A DNA stretch of 64,000 nucleotides, taken from Bradyrhizobium sp. DOA9 (GTDB taxonomy: Bacteria; Pseudomonadota; Alphaproteobacteria; Rhizobiales; Xanthobacteraceae). Every line of letters starts with the position of its first letter. Positions within the stretch are counted from its first letter, which is position 1. The notes beneath the pieces are model-generated. The model ran no database searches. It saw only the letters and a list, made by a program, of their open reading frames with translations, and was not told the origin of the DNA. Of the stretch, positions 41,913 to 49,495 are shown piece after piece. The stretch covers positions 1-64,000 of the forward strand of contig NZ_DF820426.1 in assembly GCF_000617845.2 (NCBI RefSeq), written 5' to 3'. The translations under genes and the position numbers were made by a program.

Positions 41913-42338
41913 ATGACTGACCATATGCCTATGCCGAAGGTTTCCCGACTTGAAGTCGTTTCGACGGGCGCACGGCGCCGTTGGACATTGGAAGAAAAGC
42001 AGCGGATCGTCACCGAGAGCTATGGCGGGTCGCGTCTGGTGTCGGTGACTGCGCGTCGTAACGGGCTGTCGACAAGCCAATTGTTCACGTGGCGCCGGTT
42101 GGCGCGCGAAGGCAAGTTGAGCGGCGATGCTGCGCCGGTGCTTATTCCGGTTGAGATCACGCCTGCGGCGGCTCCGATCTCGAGTGGCGCGCCACAACCG
42201 GTGTCTTCACCGCCTGCGCACCGTGCAAGGGCCGGTATTATCGAGATCGAGCTTGGCGGCGGCTGTCGTGTTCGCGTTGATCGCGACGTCGACGGTGAGG
42301 CGCTGCAGCGGGTTCTTGAGATTCTGAGACGGCGATGA
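41913..42338 (+). CDS. tnpA: IS66 accessory protein TnpA (HTH)
   Basis: A 141-residue protein with an HTH of the IS66 OrfA type: RRRWTLEEKQRIVTESYGGS, RLVSVTARRNGLSTSQLFTW followed by RRLAREGKL. It binds DNA and is needed for transposition. Its stop overlaps the tnpB start. Confidence 0.9.
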   Translation: MTDHMPMPKVSRLEVVSTGARRRWTLEEKQRIVTESYGGSRLVSVTARRNGLSTSQLFTWRRLAREGKLSGDAAPVLIPVEITPAAAPISSGAPQPVSSPPAHRARAGIIEIELGGGCRVRVDRDVDGEALQRVLEILRRR

Positions 42339-42682
42339 TCCCGATCCCGAGCAACGTCAGGGTCTGGATCGCCACCGGCCACACCGACATGCGCCGCGGA
42401 ATGGAAAGCCTGGCGCTTGCGGTTCAGGAGAGCCTGAAGCGCGATCCTCATGCTGGCGATCTCTACATCTTCCGGGGTCGCCGCGGCGATTTGGTCAAGA
42501 TCCTCTGGCATGACGGGCTTGGCATGTCGCTCTACGCCAAGCGCCTGGATCGCGGCAAGTTCATCTGGCCGTCGGCGTCCGACGGCGCGGTATCAATCTC
42601 GGCGGCGCAGATGGCCTACATGCTGGAAGGGATCGACTGGCGGAATCCGCAATTGAGCTGGCGGCCGCAAAGCGCGGGCTAA
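42335..42682 (+). CDS. tnpB: IS66 accessory protein TnpB
   Basis: A 115-residue IS66 Orf2-like protein: MIPIPSNVRVWIATGHTDMR, RGMESLALAVQESLKRDPHA, then LYIFRGRRGDLVKILWHDGL. Length and motifs fit the family throughout. It is translationally coupled to tnpA (ATGA). Confidence 0.93.
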   Translation: MIPIPSNVRVWIATGHTDMRRGMESLALAVQESLKRDPHAGDLYIFRGRRGDLVKILWHDGLGMSLYAKRLDRGKFIWPSASDGAVSISAAQMAYMLEGIDWRNPQLSWRPQSAG

Positions 42683-42751
42683 GCGTAGAATCCGCAGCTT
42701 TTTGCATTTTGGGGAGTCCCATCGCGTCCAATCTGTGATTCACTGCGTCTC

Positions 42752-44401
42752 ATGGATGCCGACCGCGACGCTGCTCCGGATGAGCTTGCCGCCCTGAAGA
42801 AGGCGCTGGCAGTCGAGCGCGCGAAGGGCGTCGAGATCGCCGCCGAACTCGCGGTCGCCCGCGCGAAAGCGTCAGAAGATGAAGCGCTGATCGCGCAACA
42901 GAAGCTGCAGATTGCCAAGCTAAGGCATCAAATCTACGGCCAGCGGTCGGAGCGTTCGTCGCGCCTGATCGAGCAGTTGGCGCTGACGTTCGAGGAGCTG
43001 GAAGCCGACGCCACCGAGGACGAGCTTGCGGCGGAACGGGCGGTGGCCAGGACGACGACGGTGCGGGGATTTACCCGCAAGCGTGCCGAGCGCCAGACCT
43101 TCCCCGAGTACCTTCCCCGGGAACGGGTGGTAATCGATGGACCTACGGCTTGTGAATGTTGCGGCAGTAGCCGCCTGCGCAAGCTCGGCGAGGACGTGAC
43201 GCTGACGCTGGAAGTGGTACCGCGCCAGTGGAAGGTGATCGAGACGGTCCGGGAGAAGTTCTCCTGTCGCGACTGCGAGAAGATCAGCCAGGCGCCGGCA
43301 CCGTTCCATGCCGTCCCCCGGGGATGGGCTGGCCCGAGCCTCCTGGCCATGATCATGTTCGAGAAGTTCGGTCAGCATCAGCCCTTGAACCGCCAGGCCG
43401 AGCGCTACGTGCTGGAAGGCGTGCCGATCGCACTGTCGACCATGGCAGATGCCGTAGGCGCAGTCTGTGCCTCGCTGGATCCCCTGCTGCGCCTGCTGGA
43501 AGCCCATGTTATGAGGGCCGAGCGCCTTCATGCCGACGATACGACCGTGCCGGTGCTGGCCAAGGGCAAAACCGATACGGGACGATGCTGGATCTACGTC
43601 CGGGACGACCGGCCGTTTGGAGGCACGGACCCGCCGGCGGCGATGTTCTATTACTCACGCGACCGAAAGGGCGAGCATCCTCAGGGGCATCTGGCGGGGT
43701 ATGCCGGCATCCTGCAGGCCGACGCCTATGACGGGTACAACCAGCTCTATCTGGCGGGACGCCAGCCAGGCCCAGTCCGGGAGGCTGCCTGCTGGTCGCA
43801 TGGACGGCGCCCGTTCTTTGCCATGGCCGACATCGAAGAGAATGCCCGGCGCAAAGCCACCGGCAAGAAGGAAATCCCGCTCTCTCCGATCGCGATCGAG
43901 GTCGTGCGGAGGATTGATGCACTGTTCGAGATCGAGCGATCCATCAACGGCAAGAGTGCCGAGGAGCGCCTTCAGGTGCGGCAGACGCTGAGCCAGCCCC
44001 TAGTCGAGGACCTCCAGGTCTATATGCGGGAGCAGCTTGCAAAGCTGTCTCGGGGACACGATCTGGCCAAGGCGTTCAACTATATCCTGAAGCGCTGGAC
44101 GAGCTTCACCTTGTTCCTCGAGGACGGGCGCGTATGTCTCTCCAACAATGCCGCCGAGCGAGGGCTGAGGGGCATTGCTCTTGGCCGAAAGTCCTGGCTG
44201 TTCTGCGGCTCCGATCGCGGCGGACGGCGTGCGGCGGCCATGTACAGCCTGATCGTCACGGCAAAAATGAACGGCATCGATCCGCAGGTGTGGCTGGCCG
44301 ATGTCCTTGCCCGCATCGCAACCCACCCGGCTCATCGCCTGGACGAGCTTCTGCCCTGGAATTGGACGCTGGCATCAACGCTCTCCGCTCAAGCAGCATG
44401 A
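42752..44401 (+). CDS. tnpC: IS66 transposase TnpC
   Basis: A 549-residue transposase. The N-terminus is a coiled coil with the leucine-zipper-like IQLLRHQIYGQRSER-type segment (KLRHQIYGQRSERSSRLIEQ). A zinc finger (CECCGSSRLRKLGEDV, KFSCRDCEKI) precedes the DDE core: HADDTTVPVLAKGKTDTGRC, GHLAGYAGILQADAYDGYNQ, and the C-terminal NNAAERGLRGIALGRKSWLF. All catalytic regions are present. The stop overlaps the passenger gene start. Confidence 0.95.
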   Translation: MDADRDAAPDELAALKKALAVERAKGVEIAAELAVARAKASEDEALIAQQKLQIAKLRHQIYGQRSERSSRLIEQLALTFEELEADATEDELAAERAVARTTTVRGFTRKRAERQTFPEYLPRERVVIDGPTACECCGSSRLRKLGEDVTLTLEVVPRQWKVIETVREKFSCRDCEKISQAPAPFHAVPRGWAGPSLLAMIMFEKFGQHQPLNRQAERYVLEGVPIALSTMADAVGAVCASLDPLLRLLEAHVMRAERLHADDTTVPVLAKGKTDTGRCWIYVRDDRPFGGTDPPAAMFYYSRDRKGEHPQGHLAGYAGILQADAYDGYNQLYLAGRQPGPVREAACWSHGRRPFFAMADIEENARRKATGKKEIPLSPIAIEVVRRIDALFEIERSINGKSAEERLQVRQTLSQPLVEDLQVYMREQLAKLSRGHDLAKAFNYILKRWTSFTLFLEDGRVCLSNNAAERGLRGIALGRKSWLFCGSDRGGRRAAAMYSLIVTAKMNGIDPQVWLADVLARIATHPAHRLDELLPWNWTLASTLSAQAA

Positions 44402-44637
44402 GCACGCACGTCAACAAGGTCCATCACGTCACCACCCTCGCAAAAATCGCCAAAGACCTCGGCGAAGATGAGGATTGGCTGTGCGACATCGCCAACGAGA
44501 TGGAGATCGAGGATGGCCTCATCTGGGTCTATGGCGTCGGAGAAGACGGCGTCCAGGCGTTCACCGACTTCGGCATCGATAATCTGATCGAGCTCAGCAA
44601 GTTCTACAAAGAACACCCTGAACTGCTCAGGCGGTGA
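44398..44637 (+). CDS. IS66 passenger small protein
   Basis: A 79-residue acidic protein (MSTHVNKVHHVTTLAKIAKD, then LGEDEDWLCDIANEMEIEDG and IDNLIELSKFYKEHPELLRR) whose ATG overlaps the tnpC stop (ATGA). Similar small genes sit after tnpC in rhizobial IS66 elements. It is helical and lacks cysteine metal motifs. The role is unknown. Confidence 0.75.
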   Translation: MSTHVNKVHHVTTLAKIAKDLGEDEDWLCDIANEMEIEDGLIWVYGVGEDGVQAFTDFGIDNLIELSKFYKEHPELLRR

Positions 44638-44884
44638 CGCTGCGGCCTACGCCGAACGGATACGAAGCAGCGAACGCCGATAGCCGGATTCAGCTAATTG
44701 GCCTCGATGAATTGGTGAGGCGTTCGCCCTCCCCTCCCTGAGGGATTTGAATCAGACAGCGCCCCAATGGATTGGTACGATACTTGGCATCTAGAGACGA
44801 AAACGCTCGCTAATTGGACTTTCTATCCAAGCTGAGCGAATAGAGGGCTAAGGACCGCTCTTGCAGTCAACGCAGCGGCCGTCA

Positions 44885-45967
44885 CTATTCCCAAGCAAAC
44901 CGCTGCTTAAGATTATTCAACTGCCTATACGTGATTTGGTCTCTCTTCTGCAGCTGTCCCACGACGATGCCAGGAGCAATTCCTTGCTCGCTTGCAAACT
45001 CGATGACTGCTTCTTCAGAAAAATCTCCTGAACGAACGAAACGGGCCAGTTCTGCTGCGGGAATCAAGAACTCGGTAGCCCATCGATTAGCCTCCTCTTC
45101 CTCAGTCGTATTGGCCCCAGGATCGACGACGAAGACTGTTTTCCGGCTATGAAGCAGGAGATGCGCCGCTTCATGGAAGAACGTGAACCAAAAGTGGTCG
45201 TTAGCTTTATGCCTCATAGTTTGTTGAATTAGAGCCTTCCGCGGCGTCAACCAACGAGAGATCCCACTTAGAGCCATCTTTCCGAGTGGGCGCGCAAGCA
45301 CAAATGCGACTCCCGCGCGAGAGCAAATGCTCTCGATTTGAGGAAGAACCTCGTCGACACTTTCTACCGTCAACGCTCTGAGGCGGGTAAGCGATTTCAA
45401 GAACGTCGCACGATCGAACTCTTTGCAATCGATGGCGTCAGCCTCGACCTCGCCAAGGCGAAGCCAAGCGTACAGGGACTTCTTATCAGTTTGGAAGGAA
45501 GGTGAGTGACGATATGCAATTGAGTACGACGCAAAAGAAGCTTCGCACGCGTCTATACCTGCGACGCCAAAGAACTGAAGCAGCTTGCGTACGCAATCCG
45601 CGTTATCCTTTGGTTGGGCAATTATCCCTCGTTCCTGCAATTCGCGGAGGGGAAATTCACGAGCCCAAGAAAAGCTATCGGACAGTTTGACCTCTTCGAG
45701 CTGCCTGGCGAGATGGAGCCGGTACTCTGACTCAAGATTGAGCCAGACCGTCGCGTTCACGTTCGTCACTTTTTCAAACTGCAACGCTGTTTCGGGTTCA
45801 ACGGGGGCCTTGCCGGAAAGTATTTCGACGATCAGTTTCGCGGAGCGTCCGCAACGGCGAGCGAGCTCTCTCGCCGAAATTCCCATCGCGTCGAGACTTT
45901 CCTCGAGGAATGTGCCTGGACTTAGCGCGTAGTCCGGCTCGAATATGTGCTGCTCCTGCGGCATCAT
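44885..45967 (-). CDS. XRE antitoxin fused to ImmA/IrrE-type metallopeptidase domain
   Basis: A 360-residue protein. Residues 1-90 are an XRE/HigA-type HTH (LSPGTFLEESLDAMGISARE, LARRCGRSAKLIVEILSGKA). The C-terminal half carries HEAAHLLLH, the HExxH zinc-peptidase signature of the ImmA/IrrE family, followed by EEEEANRWATEFLIP with the third ligand. It lies 27 bases downstream of a HigB-like toxin gene, so it is probably the antitoxin; the peptidase domain may add regulated proteolysis. Both domains look intact. Confidence 0.85.
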   Translation of the reverse strand: MMPQEQHIFEPDYALSPGTFLEESLDAMGISARELARRCGRSAKLIVEILSGKAPVEPETALQFEKVTNVNATVWLNLESEYRLHLARQLEEVKLSDSFSWAREFPLRELQERGIIAQPKDNADCVRKLLQFFGVAGIDACEASFASYSIAYRHSPSFQTDKKSLYAWLRLGEVEADAIDCKEFDRATFLKSLTRLRALTVESVDEVLPQIESICSRAGVAFVLARPLGKMALSGISRWLTPRKALIQQTMRHKANDHFWFTFFHEAAHLLLHSRKTVFVVDPGANTTEEEEANRWATEFLIPAAELARFVRSGDFSEEAVIEFASEQGIAPGIVVGQLQKRDQITYRQLNNLKQRFAWE

Positions 45968-45994
45968 TCTTCTCCGTTTGCTTTTCCCCGCGCG

Positions 45995-46288
45995 TCATTC
46001 GACGGCAAGGATTTTCACGGCTTTGATCATGGATTGCTGGGTCCGGCCGCCCTCGGCTGCGAAGCGCAGCACTTTAGGGGGCAGCAGATCCAACGTGTAC
46101 TCGCCGCGCGAAATCTTGTTCAGGCGGTAGGGCTGGCATGTCGGGACCATTGCCAGGTTCGGCGCGGCCCTGAGTAGAAGCAGCCGCGACTTGATTTTTT
46201 TTGAAAGATTGAGCCCGAAGCGCCGATCGAGCAGCTCGGCGGTAGAGAAGAGACGCTGCTCGGCAGCGCTTCCAAACAATATCAACAA
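45995..46288 (-). CDS. HigB/RelE-like toxin
   Basis: A RelE-superfamily toxin of about 97 residues: FSTAELLDRRFGLNLSKKIK, SRLLLLRAAPNLAMVPTCQP, YRLNKISRGEYTLDLLPPKV and a final IKAVKILAVE strand. This layout matches the HigB-like killer proteins that accompany XRE antitoxins. The open frame extends to 46435, but the extra 49 residues do not fit the family, so I start at a TTG at 46288; this start is uncertain. Toxin first, antitoxin second is the HigBA order. Confidence 0.6.
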   Translation of the reverse strand: MLILFGSAAEQRLFSTAELLDRRFGLNLSKKIKSRLLLLRAAPNLAMVPTCQPYRLNKISRGEYTLDLLPPKVLRFAAEGGRTQQSMIKAVKILAVE

Positions 46289-46484
46289 GATAGGCCCAAT
46301 GATTCGTTTAGCAATAGGAAACACTTTTTTAAGACGGGCGCAATCGGGGTCGGCGCACCGGCCACAACCATTTGAAATGAAAAGCGTTACGTATTTGGTA
46401 ACGGATTTATTTGACTTCGTCGAAAAACCTGCCATGTTCCCCGTTATCGGCGCCGAACCGCGCTAGACACAGGAGACCAGGCTG

Positions 46485-47006
46485 ATGAGCCACGGTGCTA
46501 AGATCAACATCTCGGTCGAGTACCCGCCGACCGGAGACAAGTTGGAAGACCATGCCGCGGACCGAAACGAAACGGTCGGCGCTTTGAAGACCAGGGTGCT
46601 CACGGCCTTCAGCCTGAAGGAAGGGGTGGACGACAAAGGGCAGCTGCTCACTTTTGTTCTCTTCCACGGGCGCGTGCCGCTGGTCGATCCCGGCGTGACG
46701 ACCGGCTCCGTCGCCGGCGACACCGGCCATATCAAGTTGGAGCTGGAGCGGGAGCGCCATTTCTTCTACTATATGAAGCACAAGATCGTCTCGCCGACGG
46801 CAAGCGCCACCGGGGCCCAGATCAAGGCGATGATCAAGGCAGTCGATCCGTCGTTCGATCTCACCCATGTCCTGATCGAAGAGGGTCAGGGCGGCCACGA
46901 GGACCAGGCCATCAACGACAACCAGACCGTATCCTTGGAAGTCGATGCGACGCATCCCGCGAAGCATTTCTTTTCGAAGCCGCCGACGACCTTCGGGGCC
47001 GGCTAA
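46485..47006 (+). CDS. Ubiquitin-like protein with two tandem domains, system B
   Basis: A 173-residue protein with two beta-grasp units. Residues about 5-87 (KINISVEYPPTGDKLEDHAA to GHIKLELERE) form a diverged first unit with no glycine end. Residues about 90-173 (HFFYYMKHKIVSPTASATGA to KHFFSKPPTTFGAG) form the second, ending two residues after the conserved F-G. It opens system B behind an AGGAG site. Its TAA overlaps the next ATG (TAATG). Probable modifier for the E1-like protein, with the first unit as an N-terminal extension that stays attached. Confidence 0.78.
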   Translation: MSHGAKINISVEYPPTGDKLEDHAADRNETVGALKTRVLTAFSLKEGVDDKGQLLTFVLFHGRVPLVDPGVTTGSVAGDTGHIKLELERERHFFYYMKHKIVSPTASATGAQIKAMIKAVDPSFDLTHVLIEEGQGGHEDQAINDNQTVSLEVDATHPAKHFFSKPPTTFGAG

Positions 47007-47401
47007 TGCTCTCGCAGGTCACGCAACGTCAGTTCGAGCGCCTCCGGGAGCGCTATCCCTCGGCATCCCTGCAATCCCTGCCGTCGGGCGCTGGACTATT
47101 GAGTATTCCGGAGGTGCCGCTGCCCGCGGGCTGGTCGGCGGCGCGCACCGCGATCCACTTCCTGGTGCCGATCGGCTACCCCGGCCCCACTCCCGATTGT
47201 TTCTGGGCGGATCAGGGGTTGCTCCTCTCCTCGGGAGTCCCGCCGCAGGCGAGTAACGTGACCAATATTCCGGAAACATCGATCGTCGGCCGCTGGTTCT
47301 CGTGGCACGTCGTCGATGCACACAACAACTGGAATCCCAACCGGGATGACCTGATGACTTTTGTGAAGATCGTCCTGGACCGTTTCAGGCAGCCTCAATG
47401 A
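47006..47401 (+). CDS. E2-like (UBC-fold) protein, system B
   Basis: A 131-residue homologue of the system A E2-like protein, with the same core: IHFLVPIGYPGPTPDCFWAD, WFSWH (97-101) and NWNPNRDDLMTFVKIV. Cys65 in PDCFW is its only cysteine, at the same place as Cys63 in system A. His101 is also conserved. It has no Cys at the usual E2 active-site position. It overlaps the E1 start by four bases (ATGA). The likely role is transfer of the Ub-like protein, by an atypical mechanism if Cys65 is the nucleophile. Confidence 0.82.
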   Translation: MLSQVTQRQFERLRERYPSASLQSLPSGAGLLSIPEVPLPAGWSAARTAIHFLVPIGYPGPTPDCFWADQGLLLSSGVPPQASNVTNIPETSIVGRWFSWHVVDAHNNWNPNRDDLMTFVKIVLDRFRQPQ

Positions 47402-48690
47402 TCCAATTGGTCTTCGGCCAGGGCGAATTCGAACGCTTGCGTCATGACATCTGGCACTCGACCCTGGAATCGGCAGCGATCCTCCTCTGCGAGCCTGCGA
47501 GTCGAAACGGTGACTGGCATTTGGCAGTTCGCGAAATGCACGTCGTCCCGGAAGATCAATACGAGGTGAGGACGGCGGTCGCAATTCGACTGAGCCCGAC
47601 TTTCGGCCTCCCGATCGAGAAGAAGGCGAGCCTGAACGGCTGGTCGCTGGTATACTGCCACACGCATCCGCATCAGACTGGCTCTGCGACCTTCTCGCCG
47701 ATCGACGACAATGCTGAGGTGGCGTTGGCGGAGTACGCGAATAGACGCAGCCCGTCGGTCCCCCATTGCGCATTGCTGTTCGCAAAGGAATCGCACGCCG
47801 CACGCGTATTGGGTTCGCAGGAGATGGTAACCGTGGTTAAAGACGACGCTGGCACCGAATACGACAGGCAAATCCGGGCCTTCGGCTCGGAGGGGCAGGC
47901 CAAACTGGAGCGTCTTCGCATTGCTGTGGTGGGTGCCGGCGGCACTGGTTCGGTCGTCACCCAACAGCTCGCCTATCTTGGTGTAAGGAACTTCCTGCTG
48001 ATCGATCCCGATACCGTGGAGCGCACAAATCTAAACCGGACCGTGGGGGCCACTCCGGACGATATCGGCAACGCCAAGGTCGCGGTGGCGGAGCGTCTCA
48101 TCCACTCATTGCGGCCCGACGCCCCAGTGCGAAGCCTAGTTGCCGATGTCGTGGAAGAAGCGACCGCCAAAGAGTTGACCTCCGTCGATTTCATTTTCTG
48201 CTGCACGGATTCCCACGCGAGCCGTCACTTGATAAACCAGGTGAGCTACCAATACGGCATTCCCGCGATCGATATGGGCGTTGCGATCGATGCAACCGGA
48301 TCTGCTGTGCGTTTCGCTGGGCACGTAAAGGGCCTGAGCGCTGAAGAGCCATGCTTGTGGTGTCTAGGACAGCTGGATTCCCGGCAGGTCCGCGAAGAAA
48401 TGATGACCCCTGAGCAAGAAAAAGCCGACCCCTATTTCCTGGGTCGCCCAGGCGTCGTGCAGCCTGCCGTGATAAGCATCAATTCGACGGTGGCATCGGC
48501 TGCGGTGACCATGTTCCTATCGATTGTCACTGGCCTGGACGCCCCTGCCCGTTACTTAGTCTACGACGGCAATCGCCAACGTCTGGCCTCTGTAGTCGCC
48601 CAAAAGGACCCGAACTGCGTATTTTGCGGTCCGGATTCCGCGGCCGGCGCCGGCGACGCGCAACCGCTGCCTGTGAGACGCAATGGCTAG
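47398..48690 (+). CDS. JAB / E1-like (ThiF) fusion, system B
   Basis: A 430-residue homologue of the system A fusion. The JAB domain has Glu46, His88, His90, Ser100 and Asp103. The ThiF domain has GAGGTG (179-184), NLNR (211-214), CCTD (268-271), and zinc pairs Cys319/Cys322 and Cys407/Cys410. The stretch after the first zinc pair has no cysteine. The Cys at IPCIDIG in system A is Ala here (IPAIDMG), so it cannot be a required thioester residue. Its end overlaps the DUF6527 gene by 8 bases. Confidence 0.87.
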   Translation: MIQLVFGQGEFERLRHDIWHSTLESAAILLCEPASRNGDWHLAVREMHVVPEDQYEVRTAVAIRLSPTFGLPIEKKASLNGWSLVYCHTHPHQTGSATFSPIDDNAEVALAEYANRRSPSVPHCALLFAKESHAARVLGSQEMVTVVKDDAGTEYDRQIRAFGSEGQAKLERLRIAVVGAGGTGSVVTQQLAYLGVRNFLLIDPDTVERTNLNRTVGATPDDIGNAKVAVAERLIHSLRPDAPVRSLVADVVEEATAKELTSVDFIFCCTDSHASRHLINQVSYQYGIPAIDMGVAIDATGSAVRFAGHVKGLSAEEPCLWCLGQLDSRQVREEMMTPEQEKADPYFLGRPGVVQPAVISINSTVASAAVTMFLSIVTGLDAPARYLVYDGNRQRLASVVAQKDPNCVFCGPDSAAGAGDAQPLPVRRNG

Positions 48691-49237
48691 AGCCAAAACC
48701 ATAACCATGCGCGGAAGGGCCGAGCGGCATTCCGACGCCGTCGACCTTATCCCCAACGCTGGCGACGCCGCGATCGTCTATAGAGGTGGCCTGAGGTCGA
48801 TGGCTATCAGGTGTCCCGACGGGTGCGGCGAGATCATCAGCGTCAATCTCGATCCCCGAACCGGTCCGGCTTGGCGGCTTTTCGAACGGGCTGGCGCCGT
48901 AACCCTCTATCCATCTGTCTGGCGCGAGACCGGCTGCGAGGCTCACTTCATTCTTTGGAGGGACGATCTCATTTGGTGCGACGGGCTCGAATCTCCGCGC
49001 TGGAAGGATGATGAGCTGAAGCGACGGGTAAGGAGTATTCTTCCCCCGAGAGGCGCCGCGCATAAGCATTTCGAAGAGCTGGCAGTCCAAATCGATGGTA
49101 TTCCGTGGGAGGTCCTTTGGGCCTGCAATTCGCTTGTTGCAGACGGGGTAGCGAGTTCATCGGTCAAGGGCTCCCGCTTCGGCTTGGCTCCCGATGCCCC
49201 GCCGACGAAGTCTTCGATCGTCGACAGGAGAGCCTAG
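48683..49237 (+). CDS. DUF6527-family protein, system B
   Basis: A 184-residue homologue of the system A DUF6527 protein. Conserved residues: Cys44 and Cys48 (CPDGCGE), the NLDPRTGPAWR block, Ser78 in PSVWR, Cys85 and His88. In this operon it sits between the E1-like gene and a second Ub-like gene instead of last. A peptidase role in Ub-like maturation is plausible; the conserved Cys/His set could also simply bind zinc. Confidence 0.77.
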   Translation: MARAKTITMRGRAERHSDAVDLIPNAGDAAIVYRGGLRSMAIRCPDGCGEIISVNLDPRTGPAWRLFERAGAVTLYPSVWRETGCEAHFILWRDDLIWCDGLESPRWKDDELKRRVRSILPPRGAAHKHFEELAVQIDGIPWEVLWACNSLVADGVASSSVKGSRFGLAPDAPPTKSSIVDRRA

Positions 49238-49495
49238 GTGAGCAACGACGATAAGCATGCCGTGGTTCTCAATGGTCAAAAGCTCGAGGTGCCATCAGCG
49301 AAAGTGACCGGTATCCAGCTTCGTCTTCTCGGCGCAATTCCGGCCGGTTACGAACTGATCGCAGAGGGACGGGGAAATGACCCGGACCACGTCTTGACCG
49401 ACACCGATGTGCTCGATCTCTCCGGCCCCACCAGGCACGTATTCGCGAAACCACCGACAGCGTTTGGTAGCCTGATCGATGATTCCTGCTCGTAG
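49238..49495 (+). CDS. Second ubiquitin-like protein, single domain, system B
   Basis: An 85-residue beta-grasp-like protein (AVVLNGQKLEVPSAKVTGIQ, LRLLGAIPAGYELIAEGRGN, RHVFAKPPTAFG). It matches the multiubiquitin pattern, including the PPTAFG end motif, with Gly77 followed by an 8-residue tail (SLIDDSCS) that would need removal. It begins at a GTG directly abutting the DUF6527 stop, with an AGGAG site. It overlaps the kinase-fold gene by 17 bases. Confidence 0.75.
   Translation: MSNDDKHAVVLNGQKLEVPSAKVTGIQLRLLGAIPAGYELIAEGRGNDPDHVLTDTDVLDLSGPTRHVFAKPPTAFGSLIDDSCS

Larger units (their letters stand above)
41913..44637 (+). mobile_element. IS66-family element, coding part
   Basis: The three canonical IS66 genes (tnpA, tnpB, tnpC) are present in order with overlapping or close starts, followed by a small passenger gene overlapping tnpC. 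All frames are intact, so the element may be active. The exact ends were not resolved. Confidence 0.85.

Noticed and set aside
41747..44658. Exact IS66 ends and target duplication at 41755 and 44650
   Set aside because: GTAGAC/GTAGGC ends are only partly alike and the flanking 8-mers (TCCTCGGC and GCCGAACG) do not match.
46428..46484. SOS box ahead of system B
   Set aside because: GTTC-CCCGTTA is followed by TCGG, not GTTC, so the second half-site is missing.
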